Made by a program: the position numbers and the translations under genes. A stretch of 25,795 nt of DNA, taken from the IMG/VR virus record IMGVR_UViG_3300028553_000147, positions 1-25,795 of that record. One strand, given 5' to 3'. The stretch is from a virus. The notes under the pieces were generated by a model, which had not been told where the DNA came from, did not search any database, and worked only from the letters and a program-made list of their open reading frames with translations. This document shows, in pieces, positions 15,867 to 22,516 of this stretch (position 1 is the first letter of the stretch; each line of letters starts with the position of its first letter).

Positions 15867-15874
15867 TATTTAGT
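15867..15874 (-). promoter_or_regulatory. Variant late promoter for gp13
   Basis: The minus strand reads ACTAAATAG, 20 bases before the gp13 ATG and just after the stop of the 63-aa gene. It lets the late gp13 gene escape the early operon upstream. Confidence 0.5.
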
Positions 15875-15892
15875 CAGGAAACGCTATGACTC

Positions 15893-16084
15893 TTAATTAG
15901 GTAAGATCGTTGCGGGTGGAGGTCCACAACGTTTGAACTCGAACTCACCATTTATTGGATTATACTGAGCAACGTCGTGTTCAATAGCATCTGTTTGTAA
16001 ATTTGCAACAGTCATCAAACGACCCAAAGTAAGTCCCAGCGCAAGGCTGCACAGAAACAATGCAATAATAAGTAGCTTGTTCAT
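15893..16084 (-). CDS. Small membrane-anchored protein, 63 aa
   Basis: The protein begins MNKLLIIALFLCSLALGLTL, a single hydrophobic segment (residues 4-20) after a short basic start, which is a signal anchor or uncleaved signal. The polar remainder (about 21-63) would face the periplasm and ends GPPPATILPN. A Cys at 12 is inside the hydrophobic core but not in a lipobox. Its ATG overlaps the TGA stop of mazG as ATGA, so it is translated by coupling within the same early operon. Function is unknown; similar small early membrane proteins in phages are often host-interaction or superinfection factors, which is only a possibility here. Confidence 0.65.
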   Translation of the reverse strand: MNKLLIIALFLCSLALGLTLGRLMTVANLQTDAIEHDVAQYNPINGEFEFKRCGPPPATILPN

Positions 16085-16494
16085 AGATCGCCATCCCTGC
16101 GGTTCTCACTATAGTGAGCATCAAACTTACCGCCGGGATATCGGTCTTGTAGCTTATGCACGTTTTCTGCAAGCACTTCATTAGGATCAAGCCCAAGAGC
16201 GTTGCAAGCATTAACCCAGTACCAAGCAATGTCACCTAGTTCACGCTTCATATGGAAGATGTTGTCTTCGTTAAGCGGTTTACCTTGGAACAATACCTTC
16301 TTCACGATCTCCTGAAACTCGCCGCCTTCACTGCCGAGTCCAGTGCTTGCAGTCATAAGCAATGCAAGATTGACATTGGTGCTAGCGTCAAGCTCTTGAA
16401 GACGCTCGATAAGTGCAGCAAGGTCCTTGCTTGGTCCAGAGCATACAGTCAGAACGAAATCTGCGTATTTGTTTAAATCAATTCGGTTTGTCAT
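16081..16494 (-). CDS. mazG: MazG-type nucleotide pyrophosphohydrolase
   Basis: The 137-residue protein starts MTNRIDLNKYADFVLTVCSG, preceded by AAAGGAAA. It carries the all-alpha MazG signature: GSEGGEFQEIVKKVLFQ (EGGE metal ligands, about 54-59), and ELGDIAWYWVNACNALGLDPNEVLAENVHKL (ExxD ligands about 86-89). It ends RYPGGKFDAHYSENR, as in phage MazG proteins. MazG hydrolyses (d)NTPs to monophosphates and in T4-like marine phages is thought to shape nucleotide or alarmone pools. It lies ten bases after the 416-aa gene, overlaps the 63-aa gene and is probably transcribed from the sigma70-type promoter at 17787-17815. Confidence 0.9.
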   Translation of the reverse strand: MTNRIDLNKYADFVLTVCSGPSKDLAALIERLQELDASTNVNLALLMTASTGLGSEGGEFQEIVKKVLFQGKPLNEDNIFHMKRELGDIAWYWVNACNALGLDPNEVLAENVHKLQDRYPGGKFDAHYSENRRDGDL

Positions 16495-16504
16495 ATATTT
16501 CCTT

Positions 16505-17755
16505 TTAAAATGCCTTGAGAATGATAAGATCAGCATTGAAGCGCCCGTTCGGCACAGCTTCAACAGCTTTGATCTCCTTGAAATACTTACGTGCAGCGGG
16601 CCTGCTGCCGACAAGAGCCTTGATCTGTTCAGCGGGCTTACGCAGCGTCTTAATGCTGCTCTCGCGCGTGTCAAATCCAAGAAGCGTGTTGCCCTTAACG
16701 ATCAGACAGTTGCTATACTGATCTGCAACGTAATGGTGCATCTTGCGCTTACGAGTGTCGTAGACCCAAGCCTCCTGTGCATTGTGCAGCTTCTCAGGGG
16801 ACAGACCCACAAGATCCAGCTTGAGAACCTCATCCTTGAAGGACCTGAGATGCTTCAACCTAGAAACGACCTTAGCAATCGGAACTGCTTTGCGAATCCT
16901 CGGAGCACGATCTGCTTTCTTAATTCCAATGTATGCAGTCAAGTTTTCAATGATTTGGTCTGCAAACTTGATGTTGTTGTTAATCTGAGTGCGAGTGTAC
17001 TTCGCATAGGCCTCGTTCAATTGAGGACACTTGCCTTCTTTAGCTTCCTCATACTCAGCCTTGAGAGCTTCCCAATGCTTGATGTAATTGTTGATATGTT
17101 GAGGGAGAACCTTCTGTTCATTCAAGAATCCCATGATTGCATCTTTAGTTGGGAATTCTTTAGGGCAACCCGCAAGCAGATACTCATCAGCAAGAACTTC
17201 AATTTCACCAAAAGCGTCACGCGCCCGTTCACGCATCCGCTCTTGGATGTTCTGACGGAACACGGGCTTCGCAGCCTTAGCAGCTTCCACTTTCTTTTCT
17301 TCTTCGACAATCTTGGCACCATCCGAGATTGCTGCCGCGACACGGTCCTTGATGAACGTAGTCATAGGATTCAGAACGGGACCCGTGCCCGGAAGTGCTT
17401 CCCAATAGTCTGCTTCTGCTTGATTATGATCAGGGCAACCGGTGTGCAACAGCTTGCAAGTGATCGCATGCCAAACGTTGAGCGAATGAATACCCTTCGG
17501 GGCTTTAGCGTTGCGAATGTCTTGTGCGGAGTAGTTGTTATCCTTCATCCACTTCCAAATCTCAGGGAGCAGATCAGCTTCCTGAAAATTCTCATAGTAG
17601 AAATACTTTGCGTTGGTCTTGAACTTGTTGAACTGCTGGCCAGTCATTTTCTCCCAGCCAGTGAAGTCAGGACCAACCATTTTCTTGCCGCGACGAATCG
17701 GGGCAGCACGAGCGACTTTCTTTTTGGTCTTAACAAGAGAGGGACGACGAGCCAC
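16505..17755 (-). CDS. Basic protein of unknown function, 416 aa
   Basis: I do not recognise an enzyme motif. The first 30 residues are strongly basic (MARRPSLVKTKKKVARAAPIR), suggesting nucleic-acid contact. The middle is helical and Lys/Glu-rich (KIVEEEKKVEAAKAAKP, IQERMRERARDAFGEIE), with KHWEALKAEYEEAKEGKCPQ following. The C-terminal part has a compact repeated beta pattern (AWVYDTRKRKMHHYVAD, LIVKGNTLLGFDTRESSIKTLR) that resembles conserved hypothetical proteins in aquatic T4-like phages, from memory. The start has a strong TAGGAG site. It is the first gene after a consensus sigma70-type promoter and leads the operon with mazG, so it is likely made early. A DNA- or RNA-binding early role is an inference. 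Confidence 0.75.
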   Translation of the reverse strand: MARRPSLVKTKKKVARAAPIRRGKKMVGPDFTGWEKMTGQQFNKFKTNAKYFYYENFQEADLLPEIWKWMKDNNYSAQDIRNAKAPKGIHSLNVWHAITCKLLHTGCPDHNQAEADYWEALPGTGPVLNPMTTFIKDRVAAAISDGAKIVEEEKKVEAAKAAKPVFRQNIQERMRERARDAFGEIEVLADEYLLAGCPKEFPTKDAIMGFLNEQKVLPQHINNYIKHWEALKAEYEEAKEGKCPQLNEAYAKYTRTQINNNIKFADQIIENLTAYIGIKKADRAPRIRKAVPIAKVVSRLKHLRSFKDEVLKLDLVGLSPEKLHNAQEAWVYDTRKRKMHHYVADQYSNCLIVKGNTLLGFDTRESSIKTLRKPAEQIKALVGSRPAARKYFKEIKAVEAVPNGRFNADLIILKAF

Positions 17756-17786
17756 ATGAGTCTCCTAAATTTCAGATTACTTATAT

Positions 17787-17815
17787 AGTATACAAAAAGG
17801 CTTGATAAAAGTCAA
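17787..17815 (-). promoter_or_regulatory. Sigma70-type promoter for the 416-aa gene and mazG operon
   Basis: The minus strand has TTGACT (17810-17815), a 17-base spacer and TATACT (17787-17792). The spacer contains one arm of the hairpin at 17795-17822. Confidence 0.8.
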
Positions 17816-17822
17816 GCCTTTT
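17795..17822 (-). terminator. Hairpin terminator after the 39-aa gene, overlapping a promoter
   Basis: Arms AAAAGGCTTGA (17795-17805) and TCAAGCCTTTT (17812-17822) form an 11-bp stem with a six-base loop. Read on the minus strand the stem ends in a run of five T. It is 22 bases past the stop of the 39-aa gene, so it can end that transcript. Confidence 0.65.
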
Positions 17823-17844
17823 CTTTCCTATAGAAAACAACAAA

Positions 17845-17964
17845 TTACGCTGAGACGAGAACTTTGCGGCAGGAAAGCTTTTGCTCCTGCTTCTTTTTAT
17901 CAGGCATGACCCTAGGCTTGTTGAACTTGAACATGTTCCGATGAACGTTATTACGGGTTTTCAT
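17845..17964 (-). CDS. Small basic protein, 39 aa
   Basis: A short frame reads MKTRNNVHRNMFKFNKPRVM and ends SCRKVLVSA. It is rich in Arg, Lys and Asn. The ATG at 17962-17964 follows a GAGGAACAAGG ribosome site; an in-frame ATG 15 bases upstream (17977-17979) is a possible alternative. I recall short MKTRN...KFNK proteins in T4-like cyanophages with no known function. It has its own sigma70-type and late promoter and is followed by a hairpin terminator, so it forms a complete single-gene transcription unit, which argues that it is real. Confidence 0.7.
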   Translation of the reverse strand: MKTRNNVHRNMFKFNKPRVMPDKKKQEQKLSCRKVLVSA

Positions 17965-17983
17965 TGCCTTGTTCCTCATCTTG

Positions 17984-17991
17984 TATTTATA
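17984..17991 (-). promoter_or_regulatory. Perfect TATAAATA late promoter for the 39-aa gene
   Basis: The minus strand reads TATAAATACAAGATGAGG. It is the only exact TATAAATA copy noted before a gene here. It overlaps the -10 box of the sigma70-type promoter at 17989-18017, so early and late start sites would nearly coincide. Confidence 0.65.
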
Positions 17992-18017
17992 ATAGCACCA
18001 CTCTTTCCCAAAGTCAA
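17989..18017 (-). promoter_or_regulatory. Sigma70-type promoter for the 39-aa gene
   Basis: The minus strand has TTGACT (18012-18017), a 17-base spacer and TATTAT (17989-17994). Confidence 0.75.
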
Positions 18018-18030
18018 CCGAAAAATAATC

Positions 18031-18555
18031 TTAGGTAATGCGATGAGCATGGTATTTGTCAACGTTGACCCCGCGAGAAACCCACTCTAGGTTTTCAGGG
18101 TGAAAGTTAAGGTGGTTGTGGTCTATATGATTTGCTTCCCAATATTGCGAATCAAAATGATTCTTCACTGACTTAGGAGTCAACTCCCATTCAGCCTCAG
18201 TGACTCCATCTGGAATAGGATAATCATGAAATGTTTGTGCAACGATCTGGTGAATATGGACAGTTAGGCTATTCCCCCACGCATCCACAACCACCTTAAC
18301 TTTAGGATATTTGCTTTTTCCAGTCACTCTGTTGTTGAGGATACGGAAATTCAAGCATCGCTTCCCCAACAGTGATGGATAGCTTTTATCAACCCAAATA
18401 TAATTGTATCCTTTTCGGAAGCTAGCGAGTTTTAATGTATTATCGATGTGTAGGAAAAAGTAGTAACCTTCTAGCGGTTTACCCCGATACATCGCTTGAT
18501 AAAATGGTCGATTATAATCATCATAGAACTCTGGCTTGCACTTGTATGTAGACAT
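18031..18555 (-). CDS. HNH homing endonuclease, 174 aa
   Basis: The C-terminal stretch YWEANHIDHNHLNFHPENLEWVSRGVNVDKYH (about 138-169) is the HNH_3-type core: NHID for the first His, N...NL for the middle part and the final Asn-Lys. Upstream lies VKVVVDAWGNSLTVHIHQIVAQTFHDYP, the usual beta-hairpin and HxxVAxTF segment that precedes HNH_3 domains. The N-terminal 70 residues are beta-rich and not recognised. MSTYKCKPEF at 18555 is taken as the start; a GTG 45 bases upstream is possible. A TTGACA-containing promoter-like site lies at 18591-18619. The gene is inserted between the 39-aa gene and the TA-like pair. Confidence 0.82.
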   Translation of the reverse strand: MSTYKCKPEFYDDYNRPFYQAMYRGKPLEGYYFFLHIDNTLKLASFRKGYNYIWVDKSYPSLLGKRCLNFRILNNRVTGKSKYPKVKVVVDAWGNSLTVHIHQIVAQTFHDYPIPDGVTEAEWELTPKSVKNHFDSQYWEANHIDHNHLNFHPENLEWVSRGVNVDKYHAHRIT

Positions 18556-18590
18556 TCTTTTCAATCTTTCATTTCTGTTATTGATTCTGA

Positions 18591-18619
18591 ATGCTAACAC
18601 CGTCCTATACGACTGTCAA
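18591..18619 (-). promoter_or_regulatory. Probable sigma70-type promoter for HNH gene
   Basis: The minus strand has a perfect TTGACA (18614-18619), 17 bases and TAGCAT (18591-18596), a weaker -10 box. An AATAAATA octamer overlapping the stop of the 149-aa gene (18640-18647) could serve as a late promoter. Confidence 0.5.
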
Positions 18620-18638
18620 CTATTTTTAATCGAAAAGG

Positions 18639-19088
18639 CTATTTATTTTGGTTTTTATACCGCGCTTGATCTTTGTAGCTTTTTGGCTTTTTAGGTTCAG
18701 GTTCTTTTGGTGCGGCAGGCATTGGTTCAAATGACTGATTAGCCATTGTCGTTGCTACATTTTGTTGACGCCTATAGTTAGCGGGTTGACCGGTACCCAA
18801 TTCGTCATGCTTGAATAACCCGTAAAGCTTGAGGATAGCAGGATCTTTTCCTGATATGGTATAACACAAGTTCATGTCATGCATCAGATGAGCATGGCGG
18901 AGTTTAGGAACTTTTCCAGTGAAGTGCCCGGCGTTTCTAAAAGCAACGTCTCTGGATCCAAAAGGTTTAGTAGGATCTTGTGCTTTGGTGTCGATGAAAT
19001 CATCAAGTAACTTGCGAAGTTCGGGATGAGACCTTGCCTTTTCAGAAAAAGTATCCCTGAATAATTTACACCATTGACCGTCCAGCAT
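18639..19088 (-). CDS. Putative RelE/YafQ-like toxin-fold protein, 149 aa
   Basis: After a helical N-terminal part (RDTFSEKARSHPELRKLLDDFIDTKAQDP, about 11-39) comes a segment KLRHAHLMHDMNLCYTISG, then ILKLYGLFKHDELGTGQP (about 62-102). This order, a His-rich strand, a hydrophobic 'YxI' strand and a final LYGxFxHDELG strand, is like the RelE/YafQ toxin fold (HxxxDWLLIY...LxLxxTGTHSDL), whose members cleave mRNA on the ribosome. The last 45 residues are Pro/Lys-rich and likely disordered. It follows the 61-aa gene with TAA directly abutting ATG, the arrangement of toxin-antitoxin pairs. Catalytic residues cannot be fixed without a structure model. It may instead be a virion or regulatory protein. 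Confidence 0.6.
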   Translation of the reverse strand: MLDGQWCKLFRDTFSEKARSHPELRKLLDDFIDTKAQDPTKPFGSRDVAFRNAGHFTGKVPKLRHAHLMHDMNLCYTISGKDPAILKLYGLFKHDELGTGQPANYRRQQNVATTMANQSFEPMPAAPKEPEPKKPKSYKDQARYKNQNK

Positions 19089-19274
19089 TTAATCAAACCA
19101 AGAGTTGATGGTTGCCTTGAGTTGATCGGCCGGAACAGGCTTCGACCATTCGTTTTTCTCCTCAGCTTCAACGATCTTTACCAGATCCTCAGTGAGAAAT
19201 CCAGTGTCATTGGTAGCATCGATAGCTTCAGTGAGGGCTTGCTTTTTCGAGATAGTAACTTCGTTGATTTTCAT
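19089..19274 (-). CDS. Small acidic partner protein, 61 aa, antitoxin-like position
   Basis: The protein MKINEVTISKKQALTEAIDA... is acidic, mostly helical and ends LKATINSWFD. The small size, charge, first-gene position and abutment to the toxin-like 149-aa gene fit an antitoxin, although no DNA-binding motif is visible. The start also resembles the short MKxxxxxIS leader of phage core proteins (compare the 208-aa protein), which is a competing reading. A GAGG ribosome site precedes the ATG. It has both a sigma70-type promoter (19309-19337) and a GATAAATA late promoter (19293-19300), so it could be expressed throughout infection. Confidence 0.6.
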   Translation of the reverse strand: MKINEVTISKKQALTEAIDATNDTGFLTEDLVKIVEAEEKNEWSKPVPADQLKATINSWFD

Positions 19275-19292
19275 ATGATGTTCCTCTGAAAT

Positions 19293-19300
19293 TATTTATC
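19293..19300 (-). promoter_or_regulatory. Late promoter for the 61-aa/149-aa pair
   Basis: The minus strand reads GATAAATAATT, 18 bases before the ATG and upstream of the GAGG ribosome site. Confidence 0.6.
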
Positions 19301-19308
19301 TGTAATTC

Positions 19309-19337
19309 AATATAACAAAACGGGCGGTCGATGTCAA
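19309..19337 (-). promoter_or_regulatory. Sigma70-type promoter for the 61-aa/149-aa pair
   Basis: The minus strand has TTGACA (19332-19337), a 17-base spacer and TATATT (19309-19314). It is divergent from the gp14 late promoter only 22 bases away. Confidence 0.8.
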
Positions 19338-19359
19338 GCCCTTTATATCCAAAAACTTC

Positions 19360-19367
19360 GATAAATA
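19360..19367 (+). promoter_or_regulatory. Late promoter five bases before gp14
   Basis: The sequence reads GATAAATA-AAGAT-ATG. No Shine-Dalgarno lies between promoter and ATG. It drives the plus-strand gp14, gp15 and Nudix unit. Confidence 0.7.
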
Positions 19368-19372
19368 AAGAT

Positions 19373-21130
19373 ATGCCACGTTTGTCACTTTATCGTCCTA
19401 ATAAGCAAAACGACTATCGCTTCCTTGACAGAACGATATCAGAACAACTCACTGTGGGCGGTACTGACTTGTACATTCACAAATATGCAGGTATTACTAA
19501 TCAGGGTCCGTCTATTGACCCTACTCAACCACAATACCTTGAACCCAGTCCTACACAGATTCAGGACTTGCTGTTTCTAGAAAACAGAGATAGAAAGTAT
19601 GACACTAACATCTATCGGTTGAGAGGGCATTACAACGTTCAGAATTTAGACTTTGACCTAAGTCAGTTTGGGCTTTTTCTAAACAACGAGATCATCTTTG
19701 TCACTGTTCACTACAATGACATGATTGATATAATTGGCCGAAAGTTGATGGTAGGTGACGTTATTGAACTTCCTCACTTACTTGACTACAATCCACTGGA
19801 TGCCGCGATTCCATCAGCATTGAAACACTACGTGCAAATCACAGATGCTAACTACGCAAGTGAGGGTTTCTCGCAAACTTGGTTCCCTCATCTATGGCGT
19901 ATCAAATGTGAACCTCTCGTCAGCAGTGAAGAATTTGCAGATATTCTTAATGCTCCTACTAATCAGGACAACTATCTCGGTGATTTTGACCCTGCTAAGA
20001 CGTATCCCCCTGGCTATACAGTCACCTATGGTGGTAAAATTTATAAGTCAATCATCGAGGTTCCCCCCGGAATCACTCCACCAGATGCCACTTACTGGCA
20101 GGTAGAGGAGAACAACAGCATTGCAGATATTCTTTCTACATACAACAAGAATATTGAAATCAACAATGCTGCTCTGCGTGAAGCACAGCGGTTAGTTCCT
20201 CTTTCGGGATACGACACTAGTAAGCTGTATATTGTTCCTACATATGGTACATTTCAATCTAACGGTATTCCGTCTGGTAAGTTTAATCAACCTGCCCCGC
20301 CGATAGGCATCAACACACAACCCGGAACTACTCCCGGTCCTCCTGTAGTTGGTACGGTTATGATGGTTAAAAATCCTCGTTACAGAAATACGGCTGCCGG
20401 TATCAAGATCAAGAAGTCAGTTCTCGAAAGCATCTGGGACATGACTGTCGATTCTATTGGCTTCAATGACAAGATTGACAAGTTTGTCCAAGCTCAACTA
20501 TCAGTCATTGAACAAGCACCTCAAAAAACAGACGGTGGTTCGGGTTCAGTAGAAACAGACAAGATTCTAAACGTGCAGTCATTCGGTATCGTGACTGGCC
20601 CGTACGGGACTGCGGATAACACCTATGCAACTGCGGATCAGAATCCAGAAGCTCCCGGCTTCATCGGAGATATCACGATTAACATGGACTATCGTGCTGA
20701 CTGTATCCCAGGATTTCAGTACATTGCTCGTGCAAGTCCACGCTCATTTGGCTACACCACTGGATATATGTCAGGCGACGGTCAACCACCAAACGGCTTC
20801 CCGCTAGGAACAGCAGGGTTAGAAGAAGGAAGACTATCAACAACAGGTGCAGGTATCACTTTCCCGGAAAATCCACAAGTAGGTGAATACTTCTTACGTA
20901 TTGACTATCTACCTCAATTGTTGTATCGCTGGGACGGCTTGATGTGGATCAGGATCAGTGATAAAGTCAGGACTGATACAGGCTTTGGTATCGAGGATCG
21001 CTCGTTGAAATCGCTATTTATTAATGATAGCGATCAAATCTATCTAAATAGTGAAGCGAAACTGGTTCCTGAAGCTCAACCGTTGTCATCGATATTGCAG
21101 CCTACGCCAGACGTTCTACCACCGGAGTAA
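19373..21130 (+). CDS. 14: Neck protein gp14, enlarged
   Basis: The start MPRLSLYRPNKQNDYRFLDR is chosen over an in-frame start 42 bases upstream because a late promoter covers that interval. The first 190 residues fit T4 gp14: GTDLYIHKYAG, then FGLFLNNEIIFVTVHYNDM and GDVIELPHLLDYNP, followed by WFPHLWRIKCEPL. gp14 forms the neck with gp13 and receives the tail. At 585 residues it is over twice T4 gp14 (256). An insert near residues 205-255 (DFDPAKTYPPGYTVTYGGKIYKS...W) looks like a chitin-binding CBM5/12-type module, and the C terminus has GEYFLRIDYLPQLLYRWDG, a motif I recall from marine T4-like phages. It starts the only plus-strand structural unit, followed by gp15. Confidence 0.85.
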   Translation: MPRLSLYRPNKQNDYRFLDRTISEQLTVGGTDLYIHKYAGITNQGPSIDPTQPQYLEPSPTQIQDLLFLENRDRKYDTNIYRLRGHYNVQNLDFDLSQFGLFLNNEIIFVTVHYNDMIDIIGRKLMVGDVIELPHLLDYNPLDAAIPSALKHYVQITDANYASEGFSQTWFPHLWRIKCEPLVSSEEFADILNAPTNQDNYLGDFDPAKTYPPGYTVTYGGKIYKSIIEVPPGITPPDATYWQVEENNSIADILSTYNKNIEINNAALREAQRLVPLSGYDTSKLYIVPTYGTFQSNGIPSGKFNQPAPPIGINTQPGTTPGPPVVGTVMMVKNPRYRNTAAGIKIKKSVLESIWDMTVDSIGFNDKIDKFVQAQLSVIEQAPQKTDGGSGSVETDKILNVQSFGIVTGPYGTADNTYATADQNPEAPGFIGDITINMDYRADCIPGFQYIARASPRSFGYTTGYMSGDGQPPNGFPLGTAGLEEGRLSTTGAGITFPENPQVGEYFLRIDYLPQLLYRWDGLMWIRISDKVRTDTGFGIEDRSLKSLFINDSDQIYLNSEAKLVPEAQPLSSILQPTPDVLPPE

Positions 21131-21139
21131 TATCAAACT

Positions 21140-22516
21140 ATGGCCCAATTTTTCTACGACAATCAGGTCCGTCGTTTTCTGATTCAATTTGCCAAGATAT
21201 TTTCAAACTGGTATGTCACCAGAGGCAAGGATCCTAATGGTAATGACATCCTAGTGCGTATACCAATCATGTACGGAGATTCAAGTAGACAAGCAGCTAC
21301 TATCATTGCTAACAATTCTGCTAGTAATCTTCCGTCGGCACCTTTGATTACATATTACATCACCGGGATTGAGTATAATCAGAAATGGACACAGGATCCT
21401 ACGTTTGTAGATAAACTAAACGTTAGACAACGTTCATACAATCAAGAGACACAAAGCTACGAGACTACCCAAGGACAAGCGTTTACTGTTGAACGCCTCA
21501 TGCCTGTTCCATATACGCTACGAGTTAATGTAGACTTTTGGACTACTAACTACCAGCAGAAGCTAGAAATCTTTGAACAGTTGGCAACTCTATTCAACCC
21601 TGCTCTTGAAATACAAAGCACTGATAACTTTATTGATTGGACTTCGTTGTCCGCAGTATTCCAAGACGGTATAACATTCTCAAGCAGAACTATTCCAGTC
21701 GGAACCAGCAACCCCATTGATGTTATGACTTGGAAGTTCTATATGCCTATCTGGATCAGCACTAGCTCCAAGCTCAAGAAGATGGGAGTCATCGAAAAGA
21801 TCATCGCTTCTATATACAAAGGTTCTGCACTACTGGACGTTCAAGACGATCAGTTGTTGCTTGGTACTAGGCAAAAGATTACCCCGTACGGTTATAAAGT
21901 GTTGTTGTTAGGTAACAAGCTACAATTGCTTCCTGCTAATGAAGCATTTAATCCATCCAACGCCGCATTAGCGTTGCCCGACAGTCCTAATACTAATCTA
22001 TATTGGTCTGCTCTGTTAAACGTATACGGTGCAGTTAAGCCCGGCATCTCTCAGATTTGGCTACAGAATCCATATATGGATTATGACATTGTAGGCACGA
22101 TTGTCCCTGACCCAAACGATGATAGATTCTTGATCTATAACATCGACCAAGACACTCTACCCCAAAACACGCTAGCACCCGTGAACAGTATCATTAATCC
22201 CCAGTTAACAGGTCCCAACGCAGGATTGCCTGGCCCGATGCCGGGAGTAAGATATCTAATCGTAGAAGATATCGGCAGCGAGGGTGCTACTACTGTTTCA
22301 TGGGGCGGGTTGGTTGCCAATGCCAATGACATCATTCAGTTTAACGCTGATACAGGTCAATGGTTCGTATCTTTTGACTCTCAAGCCGCAACTACAGTGC
22401 AGTTTGTCACGAACTTAGTCACAAGCGTACAATATCGATACGTGAATGCTGATGGGATGTGGATGAAAAGTTTTGAGGGATGGTATGATCAAGGCGATTA
22501 TAGCATCGTCATCTAA
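21140..22516 (+). CDS. 15: Tail sheath stabiliser and completion protein gp15, enlarged
   Basis: The opening MAQFFYDNQVRRFLIQFAKIF, then SNWYVTRGKDPNGNDILVRIPIMYGDSSRQ, parallels T4 gp15 (YFYNSSFRRYATLMGDLFSNIQIKR...KFIRVPITYASKE). So do TVERLMPVPYTLRVNVDFWTTNYQQKLEIFEQLATLFNPALEI and TWKFYMPIWISTSSKLKKMGVIEKI. gp15 caps the finished tail and binds the neck. At 458 residues it exceeds T4 gp15 (272) by a C-terminal extension after about residue 230 with beta-rich, Trp-poor sequence. It follows gp14 by nine bases with a weak ribosome site, so it is probably co-expressed. Confidence 0.88.
   Translation: MAQFFYDNQVRRFLIQFAKIFSNWYVTRGKDPNGNDILVRIPIMYGDSSRQAATIIANNSASNLPSAPLITYYITGIEYNQKWTQDPTFVDKLNVRQRSYNQETQSYETTQGQAFTVERLMPVPYTLRVNVDFWTTNYQQKLEIFEQLATLFNPALEIQSTDNFIDWTSLSAVFQDGITFSSRTIPVGTSNPIDVMTWKFYMPIWISTSSKLKKMGVIEKIIASIYKGSALLDVQDDQLLLGTRQKITPYGYKVLLLGNKLQLLPANEAFNPSNAALALPDSPNTNLYWSALLNVYGAVKPGISQIWLQNPYMDYDIVGTIVPDPNDDRFLIYNIDQDTLPQNTLAPVNSIINPQLTGPNAGLPGPMPGVRYLIVEDIGSEGATTVSWGGLVANANDIIQFNADTGQWFVSFDSQAATTVQFVTNLVTSVQYRYVNADGMWMKSFEGWYDQGDYSIVI

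Noticed and set aside
16427-17788. 453-aa open frame on the plus strand
   Set aside because: It lies exactly opposite the 416-aa gene, which has a strong ribosome site, a promoter and a normal charge pattern. The plus-strand product has unlikely composition and no start signals.
19331-19372. Upstream in-frame start for gp14
   Set aside because: The interval contains the late promoter GATAAATA at 19360-19367, so a late transcript would not include it, and MPRLSLYRP looks like a natural N terminus.
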